Both the position numbers and the translations under genes were made by a program. From an uncultured Lachnospiraceae bacterium (GTDB taxonomy: Bacteria; Bacillota; Clostridia; Lachnospirales; Lachnospiraceae): DNA of 64,000 nucleotides. Location: positions 1 through 64,000 of the forward strand of contig CANRNJ010000004.1 in NCBI GenBank assembly GCA_947631955.1, given 5' to 3'. Positions 33,607 to 41,856 of the stretch are shown here, one piece after another (within the stretch, counting starts at the first letter, position 1; every line of letters begins with the position of its first letter). The notes beneath the pieces are model-generated. The model did not search any database, had not been told where the DNA came from, and saw only the letters and a list, made by a program, of their open reading frames with translations.

Positions 33607-35598
33607 TCAGAAACGCAAAAGGTCCTGCACATGATAGTACAATCCCGGATTGCATATCTGCAGATTCGTTCCGGTGTCCCCGGTTCCGAACAATATGCCG
33701 AAACCGTACACCGCCTGAAGCAGACATACGACTGCCAGTGACACGGATATCATCCGGAGCCGTCCGCTGTCCGAGGCTTTTTCTATCCATACGAGCGCCA
33801 GCAGGATGGCGGCGAACCAGAATCCCCAGATCATATCGTCCATATACCGCTGCAGGATCCCCGCATAGGTGACGTCCACTACAACAAGGATCACCGAAAC
33901 GGCGGCGGATATGCCTGTCAGGGCGCAGAGATTTTTCTCGCGCAGAGTCTTTTTGGCTTGGCGTGCGGAAAAAAGGATCCATAGAAAAACGTTGCCTGCG
34001 AGGAACCCGCCGTATGTATATTCGGAATTCAGCCTGCCCATATAAGAGGCGGATCGGATCTGGACGCCCTGAAGGAACGGAAAATCCGAGGTCAGCACAG
34101 GCGGCCGGAAGATATAATGCCACAGCCCCAGAAGAGCCTGTTCCAGATGAAAACTCCGTTTGGTCATATCGTTGCTGGTAAGGCTGTAGGATGCTCCGAA
34201 GTCAAAAGGAGATCCGAATCTCGCCGCATTATAGTACATGATCAAAGCGGCCGTGAACACATAAGGCAGACAGATGCTCAGCACATCGCCCGGCTTCTTG
34301 CGGTATTCCTTCCAAAGCAGAGGGAACGCCAGAAAGGAAAACAATAACATCTGCGGGCGGCATCCGGCGACCAGAGCCATGCACAGGGATCCCAGAGCAA
34401 ACAGGAACTTCCTGCGGGCCGCCGGTTCCGTGCGGGTCCCTTTTATCCAGAGCGCAAGGCCCCAGACGGTAAACATATTTGCAGCCATGATCGGTGTGTC
34501 GTATAGGTCGGGCCGCGCGATGATAAACAGATAGTTGCCGCAGCAGACGGTCAGAACGCAGAGCGCCAGATACAGAAAATACGGCGTGCGGGGGAACCAT
34601 TTTTTGATGACCTCACCGCACAGGACAAAAACGGCTGCAATAAAACCGCTGTAGAACAAGAACACCGCCATATAGTTGGCCATATGCTGTCCGGTCAGCA
34701 GGTAGGCGGGCAGATACAGCAGCAGTTCCGGAACGATGCCGAAATACACATAATATTTTCCCTCATAGTAAACATAGTCCGCCAGATAATCGATCTGATT
34801 GGCCTGAAGATAGATCGTATCATAAGGATTCTCCACCTGCATAAGTTCTTCGGAAGGCTGCGCGTCCAGATAAAACTGTCCTTTCGCCAAGGATTGGGCC
34901 AGTTCCTGATACTGCCTGTGGTGGGGCCATGGGGAATCGACGCAGCGGGGATTGATGCGCGAAAGACAGAAGGCTGCCCCGATAAGAAGGACGACGGCGG
35001 CAGCCGTCATGATCCTCTGCCGGAGCGTTCCGGCGCACGGATACTGCTGCCACAGCGCCGGGCGGGCAGCGAAAGCGAACAGGCACAGGGTCCCCAGAAT
35101 CACAAGGAACCTGCCGAGGCTGAACGAAAAGGGGATCCGTGCATTGACGCCGATCCCGTGCACCGTGACGGTGCTTCCTGCGGGGACCGTAAATTCCACC
35201 GTAACGGAATCCACCTGTCCGGCAGGATACAGCTCGGTGTAATAACTTTTGGGGACCGTCGGCATCAGGACCTGTTCCGGCAGCGGGTAAGGGTAATAAT
35301 TTCCGCCGTCTGTGAGAGATACGGTATAAGATACGGGGGCCCCGCTCTCCGAAAAATCGCATGCGAAAAAGAGGTCGTGCACGTTCATATGCATGTCCTC
35401 GATCCGCAGGGTGAGGACGCCGTCCGGCACCAGATAACGGTCTTCGGTCCTCTCCCCTCCGGTGATCTCCATGTTGTCATAAAAGCGCCTGTCCCGATAA
35501 AACAGGCTCTTCCAAGCCGAAAAATTGCAGATGATCGATTCGACCGCAAATGCGATGACGAGCAGCCGGATCATTAGGAGCCGGGTTGTCTTGTTCAT
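33607..35598 (-). CDS. Large integral membrane protein with outer beta domain
   Basis: 663 residues. The first helix (about 9-25) is followed by a beta-rich outer domain (about 35-165), a second helix near 170-190, and then about ten more. WPHHRQYQELAQSLAKGQFYL and NQIDYLADYVYYEGKYYVYFGIVPELLL are notable loops in the membrane part; the layout suggests a GT-C-type enzyme, but no family is certain. GGAGGAAAC lies directly before the ATG at 35598, chosen over an upstream in-frame ATG without SD. It is divergent from the Hint operon. Confidence 0.7.
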   Translation of the reverse strand: MNKTTRLLMIRLLVIAFAVESIICNFSAWKSLFYRDRRFYDNMEITGGERTEDRYLVPDGVLTLRIEDMHMNVHDLFFACDFSESGAPVSYTVSLTDGGNYYPYPLPEQVLMPTVPKSYYTELYPAGQVDSVTVEFTVPAGSTVTVHGIGVNARIPFSFSLGRFLVILGTLCLFAFAARPALWQQYPCAGTLRQRIMTAAAVVLLIGAAFCLSRINPRCVDSPWPHHRQYQELAQSLAKGQFYLDAQPSEELMQVENPYDTIYLQANQIDYLADYVYYEGKYYVYFGIVPELLLYLPAYLLTGQHMANYMAVFLFYSGFIAAVFVLCGEVIKKWFPRTPYFLYLALCVLTVCCGNYLFIIARPDLYDTPIMAANMFTVWGLALWIKGTRTEPAARRKFLFALGSLCMALVAGCRPQMLLFSFLAFPLLWKEYRKKPGDVLSICLPYVFTAALIMYYNAARFGSPFDFGASYSLTSNDMTKRSFHLEQALLGLWHYIFRPPVLTSDFPFLQGVQIRSASYMGRLNSEYTYGGFLAGNVFLWILFSARQAKKTLREKNLCALTGISAAVSVILVVVDVTYAGILQRYMDDMIWGFWFAAILLALVWIEKASDSGRLRMISVSLAVVCLLQAVYGFGILFGTGDTGTNLQICNPGLYYHVQDLLRF

Positions 35599-35657
35599 GT
35601 TTCCTCCGTTACAAAAGGCTTGATCGTACAGTTGCAAAAAATGACTCAATCATACAG

Positions 35658-35690
35658 ATTATACAAAAATAATGGGGATTATGCTATAAT
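35658..35690. promoter_or_regulatory. Divergent overlapping promoter region
   Basis: Plus strand: TATAAT at 35685-35690 with TGC in front (extended -10) and a weak -35, pointing at the Hint operon. Minus strand: TATAAT at 35658-35663 pointing at the membrane-protein gene. Both -10 elements are perfect, but the -35 elements are poor. Confidence 0.5.
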
Positions 35691-35902
35691 ATTTTTGTTT
35701 TTGATCGGTCAAAACCGATGTTTGACTGCGTAAGCGGATATAAATTAATATAAATTATAAATTTAGAAGCAATTTTTTTTTAAAATATGTTATTATAAAT
35801 ATAGTTTAATTGATCCGCACAGTGTTTATGGCAAATGATACGCGGCAAAGATCCGGCTCTCATGCCGTACCGTGGAAAAGTCAGAAGAAAGGGCGCAGTA
35901 CA
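35691..35902 (+). other. Long AT-rich 5' leader of the Hint operon
   Basis: About 200 nt between the predicted promoter and the ATG at 35903. It contains a perfect 6-bp inverted repeat (ATCGGT-CAAA-ACCGAT at 35704-35719) close to the expected transcription start. A very AT-rich stretch follows, then a GC-richer part that can pair CGGCA with TGCCG (near 35850-35875). No coding sequence is convincing here. Confidence 0.4.
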
Positions 35903-37363
35903 ATGAATAATCGCACGTTTGAAAATGAAGCTTTGAAAACACTCACCCTGCATACGGAGCTGTTTCCGCAGGCGAACCGCTGCATTGCATCGCAGCCTTT
36001 GGTGCGGGATATGCCGGGACAGGCAGAGAATGTGCAGGATGTTTCCTTGGAAGTGATCTGGGCAGGTCCGCACGATGCGAAAAGCAACTGTGTGATCTGC
36101 CAGCTGACTTCAAAGGACAGCAGTATCCTGAACTCTTATTACGCGAAGGTAACAGACAAAACGGGTAAAATCGTGGTACAGGACCGCTTTGTAGGTTTCA
36201 GCCGGAATATCGTCTTTGCCGACATGATCGTCCCCAAGGAGATTTTTGATCAATGTAGTGTACAGATGGACATGGCGATGATCGGTAAAAGCGTTAAAAC
36301 GGCATCAAAGACCGTCCCGCTGGACCGCTTTAACGTGCAGGACATCAATGCACAGTTTACAGTATACGCGCCTAAGGTAAACAGGGCGGGAAGCTGTGAT
36401 GAGATCCGGATCAGCTATTACCCGTATTCGTCTGCCCGTGATTATGATTATGTTTATCCGGGAAGAATTACCGATCAGATGTACTTCCCGTCGGCAGGCA
36501 AGATCGTTCTGGAGGGAATCGAACTAAAGGGGGCATCAGGGAGATTGACGATCTCGGACGGCAAAAGAGCGGTGACGTGTTTTACGTCGGCTGATATGCA
36601 GACTAGCGACAGTAATATCATTTATTCATTCAAAGAACTGTGGGAGGACACAAAACTTACGGATTGTTTTGACCTGCAGAACGTGTATGCAAAGGCGGAT
36701 TATTTATTGACAATTGTCGCTGAGGATATTGACGGATATGGCATTCCCCTGATGATTACGAATATCACGTCATTGATTGAGAAGAGCAGTCCGGGAACCA
36801 CCAAGGGCATTCAGGAGATCGACGTCTATCTGGACTGTTTTGCGATAGGGACCAGAATCCGTATGGCTGATGGCAGTCAGAAGGCTGTTGAAAATATCCG
36901 TAAAGGCGATCTGGTAAAGACTCCTGACGGCGGACAGGCCGCCGTCAGGGAAGTGCGGGTCCAGGAAGATTGTCAGGTGATCGGCATAAAACTTGCAGAT
37001 GGCAGGGTGTTATCCGTGACGGACGGACATGCCGTCGCGGCGGCGGATGGGATCTTTCCGGCTTTTCGCTTGAAAGAAGGGCAGGAAGTGCTGACCGAAG
37101 AGGGGACAGACAGGATCCTGCAGGTCATTCCTCATTGTGAAAGGGTGTACACGGTGTATGCGCTGTTTTTGGAAGGAGAAGAGAAGTGGCTGTATGCGGA
37201 CGGAATGAAGGCGCACAGTTCCGACGGCGGGGACATGTTTGAGGGCAGGGACTGGATCCGTGAAGACCTTCCGGATGAATGGAAGGCAGATTATGACAAT
37301 GCTTTAAAGGCGGGGATGCTCTACGGCAGGCAGCAGCCGGAAAGAAGCACGCAAGGGCGGTGA
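35903..37363 (+). CDS. Hint (Hedgehog/intein) domain protein
   Basis: 486 residues, no signal peptide or helix. Residues 1-about 305 are unrecognised and beta-rich. Cys312 starts a Hint domain: CFAIGTRIRMADGS, IRKGDLVKTPDG, then Thr373-x-x-His376 in VTDGHAV (block B) and WLYADGMKAHSS ending at His438. The usual C-terminal Asn after this His is Ser, so Asn cyclisation and full splicing are unlikely. N-S acyl shift at Cys312, with release or ligation of the N-terminal part, remains possible (inference). About 48 acidic residues follow the domain. I start at 35903, preceded by AAAGGG. It is the first gene of a five-gene operon. Confidence 0.75.
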   Translation: MNNRTFENEALKTLTLHTELFPQANRCIASQPLVRDMPGQAENVQDVSLEVIWAGPHDAKSNCVICQLTSKDSSILNSYYAKVTDKTGKIVVQDRFVGFSRNIVFADMIVPKEIFDQCSVQMDMAMIGKSVKTASKTVPLDRFNVQDINAQFTVYAPKVNRAGSCDEIRISYYPYSSARDYDYVYPGRITDQMYFPSAGKIVLEGIELKGASGRLTISDGKRAVTCFTSADMQTSDSNIIYSFKELWEDTKLTDCFDLQNVYAKADYLLTIVAEDIDGYGIPLMITNITSLIEKSSPGTTKGIQEIDVYLDCFAIGTRIRMADGSQKAVENIRKGDLVKTPDGGQAAVREVRVQEDCQVIGIKLADGRVLSVTDGHAVAAADGIFPAFRLKEGQEVLTEEGTDRILQVIPHCERVYTVYALFLEGEEKWLYADGMKAHSSDGGDMFEGRDWIREDLPDEWKADYDNALKAGMLYGRQQPERSTQGR

Positions 37364-37375
37364 AAGGAGGAAAGG

Positions 37376-39409
37376 GTGAGTCTAAAAAGCGTTACGATCG
37401 AAGAGGAAAAGGGAAAATATGCGTTTACTGTTTTTCCTATGCTCCAAAAAGACGATGAACTCATTCTCAGCAAAGACTTCTTTGGGGAGAGCGTCATCGC
37501 ATCTGTGGGCGCGGATCAGGAATTGACAGTGGACAAGGATATCTTGGAAAAATTGTCCTATGCTTATGTGCTTGTCAAAAACAAAGAAAAATATGATACG
37601 CCTGTCCGCATTTTAACAAGACCGCCCAAGGTGCAGAAGATCCTGCTTCAGTCCGGAGGACAGGTCAAGATCGTGCAGCAGGAACTGAACCAATATACAA
37701 GGGCTGCCGGGCTCTGGCTTAAGTTCATACAGGGGCAGGAGGAAAGAAGCACAGTCAGTTTAGAGAGCGGTGTGTCTGCATTTGATCTGGCACAGGCCGG
37801 GATCTTTTTTGAGGAAAAGATCACAGTGGAAGTGCAGATGCGCTTCCGTCTGACAGACGAGAACCAGACTGTGGTCTTTGGGCCTGCGATCTCCATAGAA
37901 ATGGTAATCAATCCTCCGGCGGTAGAACAGATCGTCAGAGAAGAAAAAGGAATAGAGTTGAAATTGGAAGAGGAGCCGAAACTGCCGTTATACGCAAAAA
38001 TCTATCGGGATGGGCAGGAGATCTGCGGGGTTTTACAGTGCGTCAGGGAAGACGGCGCAGAAATAAAATACATGGTTTTTACAGATACGCTGAATCTGAA
38101 GGGTGGCCGTTATGCGCTGTCCGCTGCCTGTATGAATGAGAGGACGTCTTCCTATTGGTCGGCGCCGCTTCCGGTTCTTACCGAGTATCCTGTTATCAGG
38201 AGCGCCCGTCCTGAAGCGCAGGGATGGAAGATCCAAATGCAGGAGAAAGGATATTACTGCTGGCAGGGGCAGTACGGATGGACAGACCAGATACATACGA
38301 CCGACAAAACGAAACCCGAAATACGTTATGCAGACCGGTGCGGCAGCATAGTCAGCCTTGGACCGGCTGCTGAGATCACGGAATCCGCGCGGGATCATTT
38401 TGCAGCAAGAGATGGATTTTACTGCCGGGAAGGACAAAGCGGAAATCGAACCATGGCGCAGCGGTATGAGGAATATGATAACGCGTCGTTTTGGATGGCG
38501 GAGAAAAACGGGATCTGGAGTCTTGGGATCAAGGAGGGATGCCATGAAACTGTGGCGCAGGATTTCAAGGAACTGCTCATAAAGGAATGTACGTCTTATG
38601 CCCAGCTTGAAGAATTGTCGGAGAGTTTCGGGGATATAGCCCTGCGGCCGAAGGATATGCTGGCCGTCCGGTATGGGTACAGACCGGATCAGGGGGCATG
38701 TGATGTTCGGGCGGGCATGAGCCTGTGTTTTGACTATGAGCAGTACCAGAATATTCCGGAGGAAGACAGGCAGACAGCTTCCGAGGAGGAGTCGGAGGCG
38801 GTTTCCGACCGTAATCTGAGCGGATTTACGGGCAGCGGGAGCAGTATGTTTTCCGGCATCTTAAGAAACGGCGCAGTCACGTTTGAGCCTTTTGCGCAGG
38901 AGATGGCACAGTGCGGCAGATTGACAGTGGAACCGCCTCAGATTGAACAGAATGGGCGGGCCGCAATGGGGGCAGGCATATGGGACACGCTTTTTGCGCA
39001 GTTTCGCGCACCCTTTGTGAAATTATTGTATCCGGCGCAATGGAAACAGAGCCGTCACCTAAACCACGGAAGTATGTATTATTATGACAATGTCTGTCTG
39101 GCGGCGGCGGACAGTTATGACAAGCTGGAAGAGGCGGTAAGACGGTTCCGGGATCAGTCGGCGCCATACGAGGAAGCGGCTTATGTATGTTTCCGGGGAA
39201 GGACGTCAGTGAAGCTGATGATCCATATTTTTGTGGAGGGGCATCCGCAGATGTGCGCACTGGGGACTACCGCAGGTGATATCATGACCGCTTATGGACT
39301 GGGCAGGGACGTCCTTCTGGAACGTCTGTATGATGGGCGGTATATTCCCTTCATGGATGCCGATAAAGAACTGCCTCTCTATATAGGAGACCGCATATGC
39401 AGCAGATAG
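37376..39409 (+). CDS. Unrecognised multi-domain protein with FN3-like segment
   Basis: 677 residues with a GTG start, 5 nt after AAAGGAGG that overlaps the upstream stop. There is no signal peptide, helix or known catalytic motif. The region about 75-270 reads as beta-sandwich modules: RPPKVQKILLQSGG, then PPAVEQIVREEKGIELKL with LYAKIYRDGQ, similar in style to the FN3-like modules of the 1346-residue protein. A Ser/Glu-rich stretch lies near 465-490. The C-terminus (about 615-677, LGTTAGDIMTAYGL ... LPLYIGDRI) could be a beta-grasp fold, which is only an impression. It overlaps the next gene by 13 bp. Confidence 0.7.
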   Translation: MSLKSVTIEEEKGKYAFTVFPMLQKDDELILSKDFFGESVIASVGADQELTVDKDILEKLSYAYVLVKNKEKYDTPVRILTRPPKVQKILLQSGGQVKIVQQELNQYTRAAGLWLKFIQGQEERSTVSLESGVSAFDLAQAGIFFEEKITVEVQMRFRLTDENQTVVFGPAISIEMVINPPAVEQIVREEKGIELKLEEEPKLPLYAKIYRDGQEICGVLQCVREDGAEIKYMVFTDTLNLKGGRYALSAACMNERTSSYWSAPLPVLTEYPVIRSARPEAQGWKIQMQEKGYYCWQGQYGWTDQIHTTDKTKPEIRYADRCGSIVSLGPAAEITESARDHFAARDGFYCREGQSGNRTMAQRYEEYDNASFWMAEKNGIWSLGIKEGCHETVAQDFKELLIKECTSYAQLEELSESFGDIALRPKDMLAVRYGYRPDQGACDVRAGMSLCFDYEQYQNIPEEDRQTASEEESEAVSDRNLSGFTGSGSSMFSGILRNGAVTFEPFAQEMAQCGRLTVEPPQIEQNGRAAMGAGIWDTLFAQFRAPFVKLLYPAQWKQSRHLNHGSMYYYDNVCLAAADSYDKLEEAVRRFRDQSAPYEEAAYVCFRGRTSVKLMIHIFVEGHPQMCALGTTAGDIMTAYGLGRDVLLERLYDGRYIPFMDADKELPLYIGDRICSR

Positions 39410-41190
39410 GAACGTTTGTCCGGATATCGCCGTCTTTATACCGGTTGGGCCGGGAGGCCGTCTATGCCTGTCTGCCGGAAGAAGGATGCCCGGCGCAGGA
39501 GATGGATGCTTTGGAGATCTACAGGCGGGGCGGAACATTTCTTTATCTGCGCTGTCCGATCGAATCCCATCAGAAAAGCTTGGTTCCACTGGCGGAGAGC
39601 TTTATGAAAAGACCGGCGTTCCTCTTTGTGAACAACGAGGGGGACCTCGCCAGACATTGGAAAATGCAGGGCTGGTACATAAGCGGCGATAGGATGGCGC
39701 AGGCAGGTATCGTGCCGGTATATGGTTTTCGGATATTCGTTCCCTGCGGCTGCGGGGTAAAAGCGGAGGCGGAGGGAATTTCTTTCGAGCGGCTGCGCTT
39801 TGGGAAAAAGGAGTTGGAAGAATGTGAAGAAGGCTTTTTCTCGTGGGACGGAGAATTTCGATTCCTTATCCGCGCAGGGGAACCTTTCCGGCAGGAGGCA
39901 CAGATCAGGTACGAATCGGACGGGTACGATCCTTTTACGAAAAGGCGGCTGGCTGTTCTGTGCAGGACAAAAGAACCGCACTGGGGAACGGAAAAAGATG
40001 ATAAAGAAAATATAATGTCTGACACCCCGGTCAAGGCGGAAGTATGTTGGAATATCCGGAAAGAAACGCGGTTTGCTGTTCCGCATGGTATGGATATCGG
40101 CATTACCGGTTTTCCGCCTGTCAGAATGGAAACATTGTTTTTCCGGTTTGCCAAAGGAACGGAAGAATATTTTCTCGCGCCTTTCGGGGAAGGGATATTT
40201 CTGGCGGATGGCGATGCGCCTGTGGGAGATAAAGGTTTTTTCAAGATCCGCCGGGGTGACAGGATAGAAATGAGGATCGAGGCGGAAGGATATCTGGGCC
40301 GGCGTCTGCTGTGCGCGGAAGCGACCATGTTGAAGATCCATGCGCCCCTTTACGCAGCGGGGACAGAACTGGAGGTCTGTACTTCTCTGCCGGCCGCTGC
40401 GCCCAAGGAGGACAGGGCAGGAGGGGAAGTGGAACGGTTTCGGCGCAGGAAAATGCAGGAGGGATGCCGGCTGGCATATCACCGGGATGTGGGTTTTAAC
40501 ACGGAAGGATTTGAAATGTGCGTCTGCGGGCGGGATATCCTTTGGTTTAATCTGTACGGAACCGAACGGAAGATTCCGGGCATTGCTCTGTGCAGGACCG
40601 GCACGGCGCTTTCCCAAGCCATCGTATCGGACGAATTTTTTGTCGTACTCGACCATCGCGACAGCGGATCGTTTACCATCCCATACACGATCGATGAAGC
40701 AGGTCTGGCCAGGGCGGAACAGATGGGATATCCCACGGAAGAATGTGGCAGGCTGGCCCGCTTTTATCCGAAAGGACAGATCTTCTTAAGCGAACATTCT
40801 TTTCGGCAGGGCATAGACAAGGCGGCCTGCAGTTATCAGGCGCAGCTTCCGGATGCGTGCCACCATTTCCGTATCGATCTATCGGGCAGGGATTTTACTT
40901 TTGCGCCAAGGACATGGGAGGAGCAGGAGATCTTTCTGGTGGTGAAGAAAGGAAAAAACTTTTCCGTTACAGAATTGGCCCAAGATTCAAAGCGGTGGAA
41001 TTTGTGGAGCAAAGAAAAAGAGAGCATACAGCAGATTTTGATCCAAGTCTGTGAGGAAGCGCAGGGATCCCCATGGGAACCGGTGTTTGCAGGAAGGGAA
41101 TGGGAAGGCAGTATTGTCATATACGGCAGAGCACAATCAGGTGAACGGAGAAAGTTTCTTGTTTTGCAGGATAAAATACGGTGTCTATAG
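39397..41190 (+). CDS. Unrecognised protein of the Hint operon
   Basis: 597 residues, soluble, no signal peptide and no motif I can name. It is rich in Phe, Arg, Glu and Cys and appears beta-strand rich. Segments such as GFRIFVPCGCGVKAEAEG, HRDVGFNTEGFEMCVCG and LFRF-type strands recur, but no repeat unit is clear. It begins 13 bp inside the previous gene and so is translationally coupled. Conservation of order with its neighbours would be the best clue to function. Confidence 0.7.
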   Translation: MQQIGTFVRISPSLYRLGREAVYACLPEEGCPAQEMDALEIYRRGGTFLYLRCPIESHQKSLVPLAESFMKRPAFLFVNNEGDLARHWKMQGWYISGDRMAQAGIVPVYGFRIFVPCGCGVKAEAEGISFERLRFGKKELEECEEGFFSWDGEFRFLIRAGEPFRQEAQIRYESDGYDPFTKRRLAVLCRTKEPHWGTEKDDKENIMSDTPVKAEVCWNIRKETRFAVPHGMDIGITGFPPVRMETLFFRFAKGTEEYFLAPFGEGIFLADGDAPVGDKGFFKIRRGDRIEMRIEAEGYLGRRLLCAEATMLKIHAPLYAAGTELEVCTSLPAAAPKEDRAGGEVERFRRRKMQEGCRLAYHRDVGFNTEGFEMCVCGRDILWFNLYGTERKIPGIALCRTGTALSQAIVSDEFFVVLDHRDSGSFTIPYTIDEAGLARAEQMGYPTEECGRLARFYPKGQIFLSEHSFRQGIDKAACSYQAQLPDACHHFRIDLSGRDFTFAPRTWEEQEIFLVVKKGKNFSVTELAQDSKRWNLWSKEKESIQQILIQVCEEAQGSPWEPVFAGREWEGSIVIYGRAQSGERRKFLVLQDKIRCL

Positions 41191-41247
41191 AAATATGAGA
41201 GAAAGGCCGTATTATTATAAAAAAATATCAATCAAGGAGGTAAAAAA

Positions 41248-41787
41248 ATGGGTGTGAATGTTCAGGCGTCAGTGGAAGTGCAGGTGTTGGGAGCGAATCT
41301 GACAGGGATGGTATCAAAAACGACGGAAGGAGAGCAGACGACTACGGAATTTTTAATTATGCCGTCCGCGATAAACGAAAATAAACCGTTTACGGTTAAG
41401 AGCGTGGTGAAAGAAATCAACAATATGATCAATATGATAGAGAATAACACAAGTGAGCCGAAGGACGGGAACAGTTCTGCAGCTGTAAATGAGGACAGCA
41501 TAAGAGCTGCAATGAAGGTCGTGGGGATTGAAGATGCGTCACTGACATTCATGCAGACATTCATCCACTATAAGAAAGTGGTAGAGAAGGCCGGGCAAGC
41601 AGATCCTGAGGAAGAAATCAGCAAGCTTACAGAATATGCCATCGGTATCCATATCAAAGGAGAGCAGGCTGAACCCCAAGAGTTCAAATTTCTGGACATC
41701 AAGGAGGTCTATATCAATGTGTGGAATACCTCCAATCAGAAAATATTGGAACGTATGAAAATCTGGACACCAAAGCAGTTAGAGTAG
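41248..41787 (+). CDS. Unrecognised small protein of the Hint operon
   Basis: 179 residues. AAGGAGG lies 7 nt before the ATG, the strongest SD of the operon, suggesting high expression. The N-terminal 45 residues look like beta strands (GVNVQASVEVQVLGANLTG), the middle has helical segments (VVKEINNMINMIENN), and the C-terminus has IKEVYINVWNTSNQK. There are no cysteines, signal peptide or helix bundle. It could be a structural or abundant partner of the large proteins (inference from SD strength only). Confidence 0.75.
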   Translation: MGVNVQASVEVQVLGANLTGMVSKTTEGEQTTTEFLIMPSAINENKPFTVKSVVKEINNMINMIENNTSEPKDGNSSAAVNEDSIRAAMKVVGIEDASLTFMQTFIHYKKVVEKAGQADPEEEISKLTEYAIGIHIKGEQAEPQEFKFLDIKEVYINVWNTSNQKILERMKIWTPKQLE

Positions 41788-41856
41788 AAATAAAAGTTAA
41801 TGGAAAATGCTGGGACAGCAAAGAAAAGTCCGTGCGCAGAAGAAAAGGGATAACGT

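Noticed and set aside
35820-35875. Resemblance of the leader to a c-di-GMP-I (GEMM) riboswitch (CGCACAG, GGCAAA, GGCAAAG, CCGG)
   Set aside because: The segment is too short for the P1b helix and lacks the GNRA loop and receptor. An Infernal scan with RF01051 would settle it.
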